Positions 26,789-38,037 of a DNA stretch of 64,000 bases are shown piece after piece (position 1 is the stretch's first letter; every line of letters starts with the position of its first letter). Source of the DNA: Lagierella massiliensis (GTDB lineage Bacteria; Bacillota; Clostridia; Tissierellales; Peptoniphilaceae); NCBI RefSeq assembly GCF_001407835.1, contig NZ_CYUO01000005.1, positions 806,001 to 870,000 on the forward strand, given 5' to 3'. Position numbers and translations under genes: made by a program. Under the pieces are notes generated by a model, which was given only the letters and a program-made list of their open reading frames with translations, had not been told where the DNA came from and ran no database searches.

Positions 26789-29035
26789 ATGAAAAAAATA
26801 AGAATTTATGAAATTGCAAAAAATTTAGATGTTCCAGCTAAAACCGTAATTCAAGAGCTGGATAAAATAGGAATTAAAGTTAAAAGCCATATGTCATCTG
26901 TTGATGTAGATCTTGAAGATAAATTAAGAGATATATTTACACCAGATAAAAATAAAAATAAGTTAAAAAAAGGTCTAAATATAGAAAATAAGAAACAAAA
27001 TCAAAATAATAAGAAGAAAAATATAAAAAAATCATCCCACAAAAGAGAAGAAGATAATGATACAGAAGTAGATAGTAAGGCTTTTAAACATGAAAATAGA
27101 CAAAAAAATAAAAACCATGCCACTCCTATTAATAAAAATCAAAACAAAAGAAAGAGAAAAAAATCTAAAAAGGTAGAAATTGATGAAGATCACTTCAAAA
27201 ATTTACAAAAGACTACTCCAAGGTTGAAGAATAAATATAAGAAAAAAAATGAAGATGAAAATGAAAAATCTAATAATAGCGGTCCTATAGAAATTCCTGG
27301 AAGTATCACTGTATCAGATTTGGCTGAAGCGATTGATGTTGGGCTTACTGATCTTATGGGCAAACTTATTTCTTATGGAATAATGGCTTCTCAAAACGAA
27401 GAATTAAGTTTTGAAAATGCACAAATAATTAGCTTAGAGTTTGGTAAAGAAGTAGTACAAATGACTGAGGAAGATCTTGAAGAAGATATGATGGAAGAAC
27501 TCGATTTTGAAGATAAAGAATCTTCTTTAAAACCACGCCCCCCAGTTGTTACTGTTATGGGACACGTAGACCATGGTAAAACATCTTTACTTGATAGTAT
27601 AAGAAACACTTCTGTAACAAGAGGTGAAGCAGGTGGTATTACTCAACATATCGGAGCTTCTGTAGTTAATGTTAACAATGAAAAAATAATATTCTTAGAT
27701 ACTCCAGGACATGAAGCATTCACAGCAATGCGTTCAAGAGGAGCACAAGTAACAGATCTTGCGATATTAGTAGTAGCTGCAGATGATGGTGTAATGCCTC
27801 AAACAATTGAAGCCATCAATCATGCAAAAGCGGCAGAAGTTCCTATAATTGTTGCCATAAATAAAATGGATAAGCCTGAAGCAAATGTTGAAAGAATTAA
27901 ACAAGAGCTTGCAGATAACGACTTGATGCCTGATGATTGGGGTGGAGATGCTATTTGTATGCCTGTTTCAGCAAGAACAGGAGAAGGAATAGACGAGCTT
28001 TTAGAGATGATTATTACAGTAGCTGAAATGGAAGAGCTTAAAGCAAATCCTAATAGGAAAGCTATTGGAACCGTTATTGAAGCACAGCTTGACAAAGGAA
28101 GAGGACCTACAGCCACTGTTCTAATTCAAAAAGGTACTTTGAAAACTGGGGATATTGTAGTATCAGGTACTACAAGTGGACGTATTAGAGCAATGTTTGA
28201 CGATAAAGGAAAGAATATAAAGAAAGTTGGTCCATCATATCCTGCACAAATTTTAGGACTATCTGATGTTCCTGAAGCAGGAGATACCCTATATGCAGTT
28301 AAAGATGAAAGAACTGCAAGGGGATATGCTGATAAAGCTAAAGAAGTTCAAAAAGAAGATATGATTAAATCTTCATCCAATATAAATTTAGATGATTTAT
28401 TCAATCAAATTTCAAGTGGTGATATCAAAGATCTCAATATTATTATTAAAACTGACGTTAGAGGTACAATAGATGCAGTTAAACAATCATTTGAGAAATT
28501 GAGTAATGATGAAGTTAAGGTAAATATAATTCACGGAGCCGTTGGTGGAGTAACAGATTCTGATGTAAACTTAGCAGCTGCATCAAATGCACTTATTATT
28601 GGATTTAACGTAAGACCTTCTCAATCTGCAATTGAGCTTGCAAATTATGAGAATGTAGAAATTAGAACCTATAGAGTTATATATGAAGCTATAGAAGACT
28701 TAAAGAACGCAATAAAAGGTATGCTTGCACCAAAACTTGTTGAGGAAATAACTGGTAGAGCAGAAATTAGAGCGGTATTTAAAGTTCCAAATGTAGGTTC
28801 AGTTGCTGGTATCTATGTTACAAGCGGTAAAATATTAAGAAATGCTTCAGTGAGACTAATAAGAGATGATATTGTTATACATGAAGGTAATATTTCTTCA
28901 TTAAAGAGATTCAAAGATGATACTAAAGAACTTGCTACAGGTTATGAAGGTGGTCTTGGAATTGAAAATTACAATGATATCAAGGAAGGCGACGTAATAG
29001 AATCATTCATTATGAAAGAAGTTACTCCAAAGTAG
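26789..29035 (+). CDS. infB: Translation initiation factor IF-2
   Basis: GTPase that brings initiator fMet-tRNA to the 30S subunit. The N-terminal IF2N domain ([20 protein letters not shown]) is followed by a long Lys/Asn-rich linker and the second IF2N-like segment. The G domain has [27 protein letters not shown] and NKMDKPE, and domains II-IV follow. I choose ATG 26789 (748 residues), preceded by GAGAGGAG at 26773-26780; the in-frame GTG at 26780 overlaps that site. Second large gene of the nusA operon; rbfA follows within 10 bases. Confidence 0.97.
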   Translation: MKKIRIYEIAKNLDVPAKTVIQELDKIGIKVKSHMSSVDVDLEDKLRDIFTPDKNKNKLKKGLNIENKKQNQNNKKKNIKKSSHKREEDNDTEVDSKAFKHENRQKNKNHATPINKNQNKRKRKKSKKVEIDEDHFKNLQKTTPRLKNKYKKKNEDENEKSNNSGPIEIPGSITVSDLAEAIDVGLTDLMGKLISYGIMASQNEELSFENAQIISLEFGKEVVQMTEEDLEEDMMEELDFEDKESSLKPRPPVVTVMGHVDHGKTSLLDSIRNTSVTRGEAGGITQHIGASVVNVNNEKIIFLDTPGHEAFTAMRSRGAQVTDLAILVVAADDGVMPQTIEAINHAKAAEVPIIVAINKMDKPEANVERIKQELADNDLMPDDWGGDAICMPVSARTGEGIDELLEMIITVAEMEELKANPNRKAIGTVIEAQLDKGRGPTATVLIQKGTLKTGDIVVSGTTSGRIRAMFDDKGKNIKKVGPSYPAQILGLSDVPEAGDTLYAVKDERTARGYADKAKEVQKEDMIKSSSNINLDDLFNQISSGDIKDLNIIIKTDVRGTIDAVKQSFEKLSNDEVKVNIIHGAVGGVTDSDVNLAAASNALIIGFNVRPSQSAIELANYENVEIRTYRVIYEAIEDLKNAIKGMLAPKLVEEITGRAEIRAVFKVPNVGSVAGIYVTSGKILRNASVRLIRDDIVIHEGNISSLKRFKDDTKELATGYEGGLGIENYNDIKEGDVIESFIMKEVTPK

Positions 29036-29043
29036 GTGATAAT

Positions 29044-29409
29044 ATGAATGAAAAAAGAGTTAAAAGAATTTCTTCAGAGATTAATAAAATAGTTTCTAAT
29101 TTATTATATAAAGACTTGAAAAATCCGAACATTGACCCTTTATATACAGCTATAACCGCAGTAGAAGTTACAAATGATTTGAGTTTTGCATATATCTATA
29201 TATCGGTTATAGGAGATGAATTAAAAAAAGAAGAGACTCTTAAGGGCTTTGAAGAGTCAAAGGGATTTATTAGAAAAGAAATTAGCAAAAATGTAGACCT
29301 TAGACATACTCCTTCACTTATCTTTAAATTAGATGAATCTACCGAAAGAGGTATGCATATTGAGAAAATTATAGATGATTTGAACTCTGAAGGAAAATAT
29401 AATGAATAA
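29044..29409 (+). CDS. rbfA: Ribosome-binding factor A
   Basis: KH-type 30S maturation factor acting on the 5' end of 16S rRNA. It begins EKRVKRISSEINKIVSNLL and carries the FAYIYISVIGDE strand; RHTPSLIFKLDESTERGMHI near residues 87-106 is the family signature. Length 121 is typical. It overlaps nrnA by 8 bases, in the standard infB-rbfA-nrnA-truB order. Confidence 0.95.
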   Translation: MNEKRVKRISSEINKIVSNLLYKDLKNPNIDPLYTAITAVEVTNDLSFAYIYISVIGDELKKEETLKGFEESKGFIRKEISKNVDLRHTPSLIFKLDESTERGMHIEKIIDDLNSEGKYNE

Positions 29410-30358
29410 GATACAAGACTTAAAAGAGATAATTGCAAATAATGAGAGTTTTGCAATTATCTCTCATTTAAATCCAGATGGAGATAATATTGGGTCAATC
29501 ATAGCAATGACTAATTATCTTGAAAATTTAGGTAAGAAAGTTTATCCTATTGAACTTGATATAATCCCTAATAAATTCAAATTTATTACTGATAATATAA
29601 AGTTTTATAAAGATTGCAATTTCAATGTTGATGTTTTAATTGCACTTGATTGTGCCGATAGAAAAAGACTTGGAAATATTGACAATTTAATTAATTCTTG
29701 TAAGAAAATTGTAAAAATAGATCATCATAGTTCTGGAGATGATTATGGTCATTTGAATATTGTAGATAGTAAAATTTCATCTACATGTGAACTATTAACG
29801 GAAATATTTTTGGAACTTAATTGCGATTTTACCAAAAGCATATCAACTGCGCTATTTATGGGTATTTTAACAGATACTGGTAGATTTTTATTTGACTCAG
29901 TAACTTCAAGAACTTTTGAGTTAGCATCATTCTTATGTTTACATGGGGCAAAAAAAGAAATTCTAATGAATATGATGTTTCAATCGGAAAGTTTAAGTGC
30001 AAAAAGAGCACAGCTTGATATTTTAAAAGACGCTTCATTTTATTATGATTCTAAATTGGTTATTCTAAGACAAGATTTAGAACTTTTAGATAAATATAAT
30101 GTTTCAGAAACAGATATCGAAAATGTAATAAATTATTTTAGAGAAAGTTCTGAGGTTTGTGCTGTTGCTTTAATTAAAGAGGTTTCTAAAGATAATTATA
30201 AGATAAGTTTAAGAAGTAAAGGCAATATAAATGTATGTGAAATAGCAAAAAAATATGGCGGTGGAGGTCATATTAATGCTTCTGGTTTTAAAATTGAAGC
30301 TCCTTTTAAAATTGTAGAAAGCAAAATTGTAGAAGGATTTGATATTATTGATAAATAA
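29402..30358 (+). CDS. nrnA: DHH-family bifunctional oligoribonuclease/pAp phosphatase NrnA
   Basis: Degrades 2-5 nucleotide RNAs and 3'-phosphoadenosine-5'-phosphate. DHH-domain metal ligands are visible: SHLNPDGDNIGS near residues 20-31, ALDCADRKR near 80, the name-giving KIDHHSSGDDYG near 106, and GILTDTGRF near 155. The DHHA1 domain ends with GGGGHINASGFK. Length 318 and position between rbfA and truB match NrnA (YtqI type). It overlaps both neighbours. Confidence 0.93.
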   Translation: MNKIQDLKEIIANNESFAIISHLNPDGDNIGSIIAMTNYLENLGKKVYPIELDIIPNKFKFITDNIKFYKDCNFNVDVLIALDCADRKRLGNIDNLINSCKKIVKIDHHSSGDDYGHLNIVDSKISSTCELLTEIFLELNCDFTKSISTALFMGILTDTGRFLFDSVTSRTFELASFLCLHGAKKEILMNMMFQSESLSAKRAQLDILKDASFYYDSKLVILRQDLELLDKYNVSETDIENVINYFRESSEVCAVALIKEVSKDNYKISLRSKGNINVCEIAKKYGGGGHINASGFKIEAPFKIVESKIVEGFDIIDK

Positions 30359-31250
30359 ATATCCTATAGATGGAGTTATAAATGTTTATAAGGAAATTGG
30401 ATATACATCTCATGATGTTGTCGCAATACTTCGAAAAATTTTTGGAATTAAAAAAATTGGACATGCAGGAACATTAGATCCTAACGTTTCTGGAGTACTT
30501 CCTATTTGTGTTGGAACATCAACTAAAATTTCGTCTTATTTAATGAATAACCCTAAGGTGTATATTGGAGAACTTATTTTTGGATACGAAACTGATACAG
30601 AAGATATTTGGGGTAATATTACAGAAATGTGTAACAATATACCATCAGTTGAAAAGTTGCAAAGTGTAATATCAAGTATTAACGGTAAAGATTTACTTCA
30701 AACACCTCCTATGTATTCTGCAATAAAAGTAGATGGAAAAAAACTATATGAACTTGCAAGACAAGGAAAAGATATTGAAAGAAAGAGAAGGAATGCTCAT
30801 ATTTATTCTATAGAACTTATTAGATATTATCAAGGAAAAGCGCATATTAAGGTTAAGTGTTCAAAAGGAACGTATATAAGAACTTTATTTAAAGATATTG
30901 CGAGAAAGTGTAACTCTTTAGGGACCATGTCATCTCTTATAAGAGTTTCTTCTGGAGGATGTGATATTAAGAGTTCTTTGACATTAGATACAATAAATAA
31001 GCTTTATAATCAAGGAATTGATAATTTTATAATATCATCAGATAAAGCTCTTATAGATATTGAAAAAATAATTGTTCCAGATTTTCTTTTTGAAAAAGTT
31101 ATTAACGGAATTGTAATTAATACTAAACTAATAAATTTAAACTTAATTGAAGACAAAAATTATTTAGTTTACTGTAAAGGTGAATTTATTGGTATATATC
31201 ATCATGTTGGAAATTTTTTAAAAGTAAAAAGTTATTTGTATAAGAGGTAA
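30348..31250 (+). CDS. truB: tRNA pseudouridine-55 synthase TruB
   Basis: Makes pseudouridine 55 in the T-loop of tRNAs. GVINVYKEIGYTSHDVV opens the catalytic domain, and the catalytic Asp is in KIGHAGTLDPNVSGVLPI. MYSAIKVDGKKLYELARQG and KCSKGTYIRTLFKDI are further family motifs. The start is uncertain. TTG at 30348 (300 residues) is favoured because AAGGA at 30333-30337 is correctly spaced; TTG at 30339 is too close to it. Either way the gene starts inside nrnA and uses a non-ATG codon. Confidence 0.93.
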   Translation: MINKYPIDGVINVYKEIGYTSHDVVAILRKIFGIKKIGHAGTLDPNVSGVLPICVGTSTKISSYLMNNPKVYIGELIFGYETDTEDIWGNITEMCNNIPSVEKLQSVISSINGKDLLQTPPMYSAIKVDGKKLYELARQGKDIERKRRNAHIYSIELIRYYQGKAHIKVKCSKGTYIRTLFKDIARKCNSLGTMSSLIRVSSGGCDIKSSLTLDTINKLYNQGIDNFIISSDKALIDIEKIIVPDFLFEKVINGIVINTKLINLNLIEDKNYLVYCKGEFIGIYHHVGNFLKVKSYLYKR

Positions 31251-31253
31251 TCT

Positions 31254-32171
31254 ATGATTATAGATATAGACGATGAAATTAGAATAAATAATGATAAAGA
31301 TAATTGCATTGTTCTTGGAAACTTTGATGGATTTCATATTGGACATCAAGAATTAATTAAAAATTTGATAAATGTGTCAAAAACTAACAACATGAAACCA
31401 TCAATATTGTTATTTAAAGAGCATACCAGAAACGTATTAGATAAAAATGAATTTAAATATTTAACTAAGCTAAGTGATAAAATAGAAATTTGTGAAGAAC
31501 TTGGAATAGAAAATATCTTCATAATAAAATTTGAAAATATAAAAGATTTAACTCCAACAGAGTTTTTGGATTTTTTAAAAAACAAGCTCAATGTAAAGGG
31601 TATAGTGGTTGGAGATGACTATAAGTTTGGTGAATTTGCAAAGGGTGATAGTTCATTAATGAAAGAATATTGCAATAATAATAAAATATTCTTAAAAGTT
31701 ATTAGTCAGATTAAAACAAAAAATGAGATAGTAAAAAGCACAACTATCCGAAAAATGATTGAAGATGGAAAAGTTAAAGATGCTAATTTGTTGTTAGGAA
31801 GACCTTATAGGATTAACGGAATTGTAAATCATGGTTTTAAAAGAGGACGTAAACTTGGATTTCCAACTGCAAACACATCAATAGAAAAAGGATATATCTT
31901 ACCAAAAGAAGGAGTATATCTTACTAAGACAATTGTAGATGAGGAAGAATATAATAGCCTCTCTTTTGTTGGTAAAAATATAACTTTTGATGAAGAAGAG
32001 CTTAAAATTGAAACTTATATTTTAGATTACTCAGGTGATCTATATGGTAAAGAAATATATATTGAATTTATTGATTTCATTAGGAACAATAAGAAATTTA
32101 ATCATCCAAAAGATTTAGTGAATCAAATTAAAAAAGATATTGAAAATTCAAGAAAACTATTAAAAAATTAA
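31254..32171 (+). CDS. ribF: Bifunctional riboflavin kinase/FAD synthetase RibF
   Basis: Converts riboflavin to FMN and then FAD. The N-terminal FMN adenylyltransferase domain has CIVLGNFDGFHIGHQELI near residues 18-35 (HIGH-like nucleotidyl transfer motif), VVGDDYKFG near 120, and the STTIRKM signature. The C-terminal kinase domain has GRPYRINGIVNHGFKRGRKLG and FPTANTS. Length 305 is usual. It starts 3 bases after truB. No riboswitch is present because it is inside the translation operon. Confidence 0.95.
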   Translation: MIIDIDDEIRINNDKDNCIVLGNFDGFHIGHQELIKNLINVSKTNNMKPSILLFKEHTRNVLDKNEFKYLTKLSDKIEICEELGIENIFIIKFENIKDLTPTEFLDFLKNKLNVKGIVVGDDYKFGEFAKGDSSLMKEYCNNNKIFLKVISQIKTKNEIVKSTTIRKMIEDGKVKDANLLLGRPYRINGIVNHGFKRGRKLGFPTANTSIEKGYILPKEGVYLTKTIVDEEEYNSLSFVGKNITFDEEELKIETYILDYSGDLYGKEIYIEFIDFIRNNKKFNHPKDLVNQIKKDIENSRKLLKN

Positions 32172-32200
32172 TTTACAATAAAAGCTTATTATGTTACACT
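32172..32200 (+). promoter_or_regulatory. Promoter of rpsO
   Basis: TTTACA (32172-32177), a 17-base spacer and TACACT (32195-32200), with TGT just before the -10 box. Confidence 0.7.
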
Positions 32201-32218
32201 TATATAGTAATACCTTTA

Positions 32219-32263
32219 CGTTGATATTCGATTCCTCAACGATTTCAACAGTAATGGTGAAAT
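32219..32263 (+). promoter_or_regulatory. Two-hairpin leader upstream of rpsO
   Basis: Two inverted repeats fill the leader: CGTTGA (32219-32224) with TCAACG (32236-32241), and ATTTCA (32242-32247) with TGAAAT (32258-32263), abutting end to end before the AGGAGGA site. Many S15 genes carry autoregulatory leader RNAs. This structure is in the right place for one, but I cannot assign it to a known class. Confidence 0.45.
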
Positions 32264-32281
32264 AAATATTAGGAGGACAAT

Positions 32282-32548
32282 ATGTTTAGCAAAGAAGAAA
32301 AAAAATCAATAATCGAAGAGTACAAATTAAGTGAATCTGATACAGGTTCACCAGAAGTTCAAATTGCACTATTATCAAAGAGAATAATCGATTTAACAGA
32401 GCATTTAAAACTTCACCCTAAAGATCATCATTCAAGAAGAGGTCTTTTTAAAATGATAGGTAAGAGAAGAGGTTTACTAAATTATCTTAAGAATAAAGAC
32501 ATAGAAAGATACCGTGAACTTGTTCAAAAATTAAACATTAGAGGATAA
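32282..32548 (+). CDS. rpsO: 30S ribosomal protein S15
   Basis: Primary 16S rRNA-binding protein of the 30S platform. The product has the S15 signature region [20 protein letters not shown] near residues 50-70 and [12 protein letters not shown] near the N-terminus. Length 88 is standard. It has its own promoter and leader and an excellent AGGAGGA site. A stem-loop separates it from pnp, the same rpsO-pnp order as in many bacteria. Confidence 0.98.
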   Translation: MFSKEEKKSIIEEYKLSESDTGSPEVQIALLSKRIIDLTEHLKLHPKDHHSRRGLFKMIGKRRGLLNYLKNKDIERYRELVQKLNIRG

Positions 32549-32550
32549 TA

Positions 32551-32584
32551 AAATAAGAGCGGTGAAACACGCTCTTATTTTTGA
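32551..32584 (+). terminator. Stem-loop between rpsO and pnp
   Basis: AAATAAGAGCG (32551-32561) pairs perfectly with CGCTCTTATTT (32570-32580) around the loop GTGAAACA, followed by TT. It can act as terminator or RNA processing stem in the rpsO-pnp transcript. Confidence 0.75.
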
Positions 32585-32608
32585 ATTGAAGAATTCTAAG
32601 GAGAATGT

Positions 32609-34702
32609 ATGATAAAGGAATTTAAATACACAATTGCCGACAAAGAAATAACAGTTACTATTGGAAAAGTCGCAAAGCAAGCTAATGGTGCTTGCCTTGT
32701 ACAATGTGGAGAGACTGTAATTCTCGTTACGGCTGTTGCTTCAAAAGAACCAAGGGAAGGAATTGACTTTTTCCCTCTAAGTTGTGATTTTGAAGAAAAA
32801 CTATATGCAGTAGGTAAAATACCTGGTGGATTTATAAAAAGAGAAGGAAAAGCTACTGAAAAAGCTACATTAATTTCAAGACTAATAGACAGACCTTTAA
32901 GACCACTATTTCCTGAAGGTTATAAAAATGACGTTCAAATAATTGCGACTTCATTATCTGTAGAACCTGATTGTAGTCCAGACATACTTGCTATGATTGG
33001 TTCTTCTATTGCACTTTCAATATCTGATATACCTTTTAATGGACCTACTGGTTCTGTTGGAGTTGGTATGATCGATGGGGAAGTTATAATAAATCCTACT
33101 ATTGAGCAAAAAGAAAAATCAGATCTTGAATTAACCGTTTCTGGTACTGAAGAAGCTATTATGATGGTAGAAGCAGGATGCAATAGATTACAAGAAAAAG
33201 ATGTTTTAAGAGCAATACTTAGAGCTCATGAAGAAATAAAAGGAATATGCAAATTTATAAAAGAAATTCAAAGTGAAGTGGGCAAGGAAAAATCTGAATT
33301 TAAAGTTGATTTACCTGATGAAAATTTAGTAAATGATGTTAAAGAATTTGCAGAATCGAAAATAGTAGATGCTTTAAAAGATGAAGATAAACTTTCAAGA
33401 GAAAATAATATTGATGAAATAATTAATGAAACTAAAGAACATTTTGAAGAGAAATACCCAGAATCTGATAAAATGATTTCTAAAATTCTTGAAGATATTC
33501 AAGTTAAAGAAGTTAGAAGACTTATTATTGAAGATAAAATAAGACCAGATAATAGAAAGATAGATGAAATAAGACAATTATCATGTGAAAGAGGTCTTTT
33601 ACCAAGAGCTCATGGTTCTGGACTTTTTACAAGAGGTCAAACTCAAGTTCTTTCTGTTGTTACCCTTGGTTCGCCAAGTGACGTTCAGGTATTAGACGGC
33701 CTTATTGAAGAAGAAGACAAGAGATATATGCACCAATATAATTTCCCGCCTTACTCTGTAGGAGATACTCGACCTCTTAGAGCACCTGGAAGAAGAGAAA
33801 TTGGTCATGGAGCACTTGCTGAAAGAGCGTTAGTTCCTGTGCTTCCAACAGTTGAAGAATTCCCATACACCATAAGGGTTGTTTCTGAAGTTTTAGAATC
33901 AAATGGTTCAAGTTCACAAGCTTCAATCTGCGGCTCAACATTAGCACTACTTGATGCTGGGGTTCCTATAACAGACTCTGTTGCAGGTATAGCTATGGGA
34001 CTTATGAGTGATGGTAATAACACTACAATTTTAACAGATATTCAAGGTCTTGAAGATCACTTTGGTGATATGGACTTCAAAGTTGCAGGAACAAGAGATG
34101 GTATTACTGCATTACAAATGGACATAAAAATTGATGGTATATCTGAGGAAATATTAACTAAAGCACTTGAACAAGCAAAGACTGCAAGGCTTCAAATACT
34201 TGACAACATGGATAATCTAATTTCCAAACCTGAGTCTGATATATCAAAATATGCACCAAGATTGATGTCCATTAAGATTGATCCTGAAAAAGTTCGAGAG
34301 GTTATTGGACCTGGTGGAAAGACCATTAATAAGATAATTGATGAAACTGGAGTAACTATAGATACTCAAGATGATGGAACTATTACAATAACTTCAGATA
34401 CAACTGAAAATGGACAAAAGGCTATTAAAATGATTGAAGATATAGTAGCTGAAGTTGAAGTTGGAAAATCTTATCTTGGAAAAGTTATGAGAATTACAAA
34501 CTTCGGTGCATTTATTGACATTTTAAACGGAAAAGAAGGTCTACTTCATATATCTAAAATTGCTCATGAGAGAGTTAATAAGGTTGAAGATGTTTTAAAT
34601 GTAGGAGACGAAGTTCTTGTAAAGGTTACAGAAATTGATAATATGGGACGTATTAATCTTTCAAGAAAAGCACTATTACCAAAACCAGAAGAAAAAAAGT
34701 AA
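32609..34702 (+). CDS. pnp: Polynucleotide phosphorylase
   Basis: Phosphorolytic 3'-5' exoribonuclease, a core part of mRNA decay. It has two RNase PH domains (the first with [17 protein letters not shown] and [13 protein letters not shown], the second with [17 protein letters not shown] and [15 protein letters not shown]) separated by an all-helical domain. A KH domain ([17 protein letters not shown] near residue 565) and a C-terminal S1 domain ([20 protein letters not shown]) follow. Length 697 is typical. The ribosome binding site is AAGGAG. Confidence 0.98.
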   Translation: MIKEFKYTIADKEITVTIGKVAKQANGACLVQCGETVILVTAVASKEPREGIDFFPLSCDFEEKLYAVGKIPGGFIKREGKATEKATLISRLIDRPLRPLFPEGYKNDVQIIATSLSVEPDCSPDILAMIGSSIALSISDIPFNGPTGSVGVGMIDGEVIINPTIEQKEKSDLELTVSGTEEAIMMVEAGCNRLQEKDVLRAILRAHEEIKGICKFIKEIQSEVGKEKSEFKVDLPDENLVNDVKEFAESKIVDALKDEDKLSRENNIDEIINETKEHFEEKYPESDKMISKILEDIQVKEVRRLIIEDKIRPDNRKIDEIRQLSCERGLLPRAHGSGLFTRGQTQVLSVVTLGSPSDVQVLDGLIEEEDKRYMHQYNFPPYSVGDTRPLRAPGRREIGHGALAERALVPVLPTVEEFPYTIRVVSEVLESNGSSSQASICGSTLALLDAGVPITDSVAGIAMGLMSDGNNTTILTDIQGLEDHFGDMDFKVAGTRDGITALQMDIKIDGISEEILTKALEQAKTARLQILDNMDNLISKPESDISKYAPRLMSIKIDPEKVREVIGPGGKTINKIIDETGVTIDTQDDGTITITSDTTENGQKAIKMIEDIVAEVEVGKSYLGKVMRITNFGAFIDILNGKEGLLHISKIAHERVNKVEDVLNVGDEVLVKVTEIDNMGRINLSRKALLPKPEEKK

Positions 34703-34729
34703 ATAATAAATATTAAATTCTAACTAAAT

Positions 34730-34758
34730 AAAACATAGATTTCTATGTTTTATTTTTT
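34730..34758 (+). terminator. Terminator after pnp
   Basis: AAAACATAGA-TT-TCTATGTTTT (effective loop slightly larger) is followed by ATTTTTT, just upstream of the dut ribosome binding site. Confidence 0.75.
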
Positions 34759-34769
34759 AGGAGGTAAAA

Positions 34770-35201
34770 ATGATAGTAAAAGTTATAAATAAAAGTAATA
34801 ATCCTCTTCCTAAATATGCAACAGAAGGATCAGCAGGTCTTGATGTACATGCGTTTTTAGAAGAACCAATAGTTTTAAAACCTTTAGAAAGAAGAATAAT
34901 TTCAACAGGGCTATACTTAGAAATACCTAAAGGTTATGAAATCCAAGTTAGAGCACGAAGTGGCATGTCCATAAAACACGGAATAACCTTGATAAACGCA
35001 GTAGGAACTATCGATTCTGATTATCGTGGAGAACTTGGTATACCATTAATAAATTTATCAAATGAGGATTATGAGATAAAAAGTGGAGATAAAGTTGCGC
35101 AAATTATTTTGGCTAAATATGAACATTTAAAATTTTCTTTAGAAGAAAGTTTAGAAGAGACAGATAGAAATGATGGTGGATTTGGCCATACAGGCTATTA
35201 A
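34770..35201 (+). CDS. dut: dUTP diphosphatase
   Basis: Hydrolyses dUTP to dUMP, keeping uracil out of DNA and feeding dTMP synthesis. The five trimeric dUTPase motifs are present: AGLDVHAF (1), RARSGMSIKHGI (2), GTIDSDYRGELGI (3, catalytic Asp), GDKVAQIIL (4) and the C-terminal RNDGGFGHTGY (5), near residues 22, 69, 84, 110 and 133. Length 143 is complete. AGGAGGT precedes the start. Confidence 0.97.
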   Translation: MIVKVINKSNNPLPKYATEGSAGLDVHAFLEEPIVLKPLERRIISTGLYLEIPKGYEIQVRARSGMSIKHGITLINAVGTIDSDYRGELGIPLINLSNEDYEIKSGDKVAQIILAKYEHLKFSLEESLEETDRNDGGFGHTGY

Positions 35202-35225
35202 TTCCTTATAATGTGGGAGGGTATT

Positions 35226-37484
35226 TTGAGAAAAAAAGCAAATACTAAAAAAAATTCATCCAAGAATATAAAACTAAAACAATTTACAGTTTTGATATCT
35301 ATATTACTTGTAGTCTCATTGATTTGTATTTTAGGAAAAAATACTGGCATTTTTGGGAAAAAAGTAAAGGAATTTTATTTTAATATATTTGGATTGGGAT
35401 CTTTTATTATAGTCCCTCTCATACTAACACATCTCCTTTTTGTAGTTTCCAATAAAGCAAATAAAAAGACTCATATATCATACGTTCTCCTATATATTCT
35501 ATTTATTTTAGGACTTGTTATACTTGATTTAAATACAAATATAGGTGATACAATGGCCATTAGGAAAGAAAATGTTTTAATTTTATCTAAGCATTTTCAA
35601 GGTGCCGGAATTTTAGGTGCTTCAATTTGTCATTTTTTACTAACTACCATAGGAAAAGTTGGAATTTATATCTTGACTATAATTGATTTATTTTTCTCTG
35701 GCATTTACATTTTGGATGTAGATGTTAACTATTTAAAGGAGGATGTTTTATTATTTTTCAAAAAGTTAGGAAAAGTATTAAATGAATTTTTTATAAAGAC
35801 AAAAAATTACATTGATAAAACATCACAAAAAGAAAAAAATAATTTAAAACAGAAAAATAGAAAAAGTAATTTGGTAGAAAAAGTTAATAAAAAATCTTTA
35901 GACGAAAATTTATCCAATAAAGAAATCGAAAGAGAAGTTATTACTTTTAATAATTATGACAGTAATAGCACAAATTCAAAAGACTTAGAAGATGAAGGAA
36001 TTGATGATTTTTCTGAGCAATTAGAAATAGAGGAAAATATTTTAAGTAAGACTAAAGTTAATAGTATTTATAAATTTCCACCTATTGAACTTTTAAAAGA
36101 CCCTATAAAAACATTAGGGGATTCAAAACAAATTTTACTTGATAAAGCAAATAAAATTGAAGAGACATTATCAAGTTTTGGTATTGATTGTAGAGTGGTT
36201 TCTATTAATAAAGGGCCAACTGTAACAAGTTTTGAATTAGATCCTCCTTTGGGAGTAAAGGTAAGTAAGATAGTAAATCTTTCAGATGACTTAGCACTTG
36301 CACTGGCTTCTCCAGATATAAGAATAGAAGCTCCAATACCTGGAAAATCTCTTGTGGGTATTGAAGTGCCTAACTCTAACAAAGAAATGGTATTCTTCAA
36401 AGAGATTATAGATTCTGAAGAATTTACAGATCTTTCCAGTCCACTACCACTTGGTCTTGGTAAAGATATACAAGGAAACACAATAGTTTCATCTATAGAA
36501 AAAATGCCACACTTACTTATAGCAGGGGCTACTGGTTCTGGTAAATCAGTATGTATAAATTCAATTATTTTAAGCATTCTATTTAAATCTAATCCAGATG
36601 ATGTTAAGATGATATTAATAGATCCTAAAGTTGTAGAACTTAGTGTGTATAATGATATACCACATCTCGCAATACCTGTTGTAACAAATCCTAAAAAAGC
36701 AAGTTTTGCATTAAATTGGGCAATTACTGAAATGGAAAGAAGATATAAAATTTTCTCGAATAATTATGTAAAAGATATAAAAGCCTATAATGAAAAGAGT
36801 TTGGAAGAAGATTTGGAAAAACTTCCATATATTGTAATTATAATAGATGAGTTATCAGATCTTATGATGGTAGCAGCAGGTGAAGTTGAAGATGCAATCA
36901 CAAGGCTTGCTCAAATGGCAAGGGCGTGTGGAATACATTTAATTATTGCAACTCAAAGACCTTCTGTTGATGTTATTACTGGAACAATTAAGGCAAATAT
37001 TCCTTCAAGAATTTCTTTTGCAGTATCATCTCAAATTGATTCAAGAACAATTTTAGATATGTCTGGAGCAGAAAAACTTTTAGGAAGAGGAGATATGTTG
37101 TTCTTACCTTCAGGTAAATCTAAACCTATAAGAATACAGGGAGCTTTTATTTCTGATAAAGAAGTTGAAAATATTGTATCATATTTAAAGAATAAAAATG
37201 ACTCCGAATATGATAAAGATATTATTGAGAATATTGAAAAAACAACTGAGAAATCCAATAAATTTGCAGGAACAGATGAACTTTTTAATGAAGCAGTAAA
37301 AATTGTTATTGAAGAAGATTCTGCATCTATTTCAATGTTGCAACGTAGAATGAAAATAGGATATGCCAGAGCAGGTAGAATTATAGATGAAATGGCAGAA
37401 ATGGGTATAATATCTGGATATGAAGGCAGTAAGCCCAGAAGAGTATTAGTAGATAAAAATTATTTAGAGGAAATTGATGTATAA
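35226..37484 (+). CDS. ftsK: DNA translocase FtsK/SpoIIIE
   Basis: Septum-located DNA pump that clears chromosomal DNA during division. The N-terminal membrane domain has about four hydrophobic segments (residues 15-180), followed by a Lys/Asn/Ser-rich linker. The motor domain has Walker A in [17 protein letters not shown] near 440 and Walker B in [16 protein letters not shown] near 540. The C-terminal winged-helix gamma domain ([20 protein letters not shown]) binds DNA. I favour TTG 35226 (752 residues) because GGGAGGG at 35215-35221 serves it; ATG 35211, within that stretch, is the alternative. Confidence 0.95.
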   Translation: MRKKANTKKNSSKNIKLKQFTVLISILLVVSLICILGKNTGIFGKKVKEFYFNIFGLGSFIIVPLILTHLLFVVSNKANKKTHISYVLLYILFILGLVILDLNTNIGDTMAIRKENVLILSKHFQGAGILGASICHFLLTTIGKVGIYILTIIDLFFSGIYILDVDVNYLKEDVLLFFKKLGKVLNEFFIKTKNYIDKTSQKEKNNLKQKNRKSNLVEKVNKKSLDENLSNKEIEREVITFNNYDSNSTNSKDLEDEGIDDFSEQLEIEENILSKTKVNSIYKFPPIELLKDPIKTLGDSKQILLDKANKIEETLSSFGIDCRVVSINKGPTVTSFELDPPLGVKVSKIVNLSDDLALALASPDIRIEAPIPGKSLVGIEVPNSNKEMVFFKEIIDSEEFTDLSSPLPLGLGKDIQGNTIVSSIEKMPHLLIAGATGSGKSVCINSIILSILFKSNPDDVKMILIDPKVVELSVYNDIPHLAIPVVTNPKKASFALNWAITEMERRYKIFSNNYVKDIKAYNEKSLEEDLEKLPYIVIIIDELSDLMMVAAGEVEDAITRLAQMARACGIHLIIATQRPSVDVITGTIKANIPSRISFAVSSQIDSRTILDMSGAEKLLGRGDMLFLPSGKSKPIRIQGAFISDKEVENIVSYLKNKNDSEYDKDIIENIEKTTEKSNKFAGTDELFNEAVKIVIEEDSASISMLQRRMKIGYARAGRIIDEMAEMGIISGYEGSKPRRVLVDKNYLEEIDV

Positions 37485-38023
37485 TGAATATAGCAAATAA
37501 ATTAACAACGTTAAGACTTTTTTTGATACCTGTGTTTGTAATAACGGTTATGAAATTTTCAATACAGAGTCCTATTCCTGGCATTATATTTTTAATTGCC
37601 GCGATTACAGATTTTTTTGATGGTCATTTAGCAAGAAGTAGGAACTTAGTTACCACTTTTGGTAAATTTATAGATCCTCTTGCAGATAAAATGTTAGTAG
37701 CAGCAGCTTTAATAATGTTTATAGAACAGGAAATTTTTCCTGCATGGACAGTTGTAGTAGTTATTGCGAGAGAGTTTTTAATAACTGGATTTAGAATAAT
37801 TGCAGCTTCTGAAGGAGTGACAATTGCAGCAAGTAAATGGGGAAAATCTAAAACTGTAACTCAGTTTGTTGCAATTGTAATGGTACTTTTTATGTCTAAA
37901 TTGACATTTATTCCATTTAAAGTAACAAGTATAATTTACTATGTTTCAGTAGTGTTAACAGTTATTTCAGGAATGGATTATATAATTAAAAACAAAGAAG
38001 TACTTGATTTAGAAAATATTTAA
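37484..38023 (+). CDS. pgsA: CDP-diacylglycerol-glycerol-3-phosphate 3-phosphatidyltransferase
   Basis: Integral membrane enzyme making phosphatidylglycerol phosphate. The CDP-alcohol phosphatidyltransferase motif D-G-x2-A-R-x8-G-x3-D-x3-D is seen in [20 protein letters not shown] and the following IDPLADK (residues 45-71). Several hydrophobic helices surround it. Length 179 is typical. Its start codon overlaps the ftsK stop (TAATG), and recA follows after 14 bases, the conserved ftsK-pgsA-recA order. Confidence 0.95.
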   Translation: MNIANKLTTLRLFLIPVFVITVMKFSIQSPIPGIIFLIAAITDFFDGHLARSRNLVTTFGKFIDPLADKMLVAAALIMFIEQEIFPAWTVVVVIAREFLITGFRIIAASEGVTIAASKWGKSKTVTQFVAIVMVLFMSKLTFIPFKVTSIIYYVSVVLTVISGMDYIIKNKEVLDLENI

Positions 38024-38037
38024 GGAGAGTTGTAGAC

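Noticed and set aside
36068-36577. A 169-codon open frame on the minus strand
   Set aside because: Antisense to the ftsK motor domain with no family-like motifs and no start signals.
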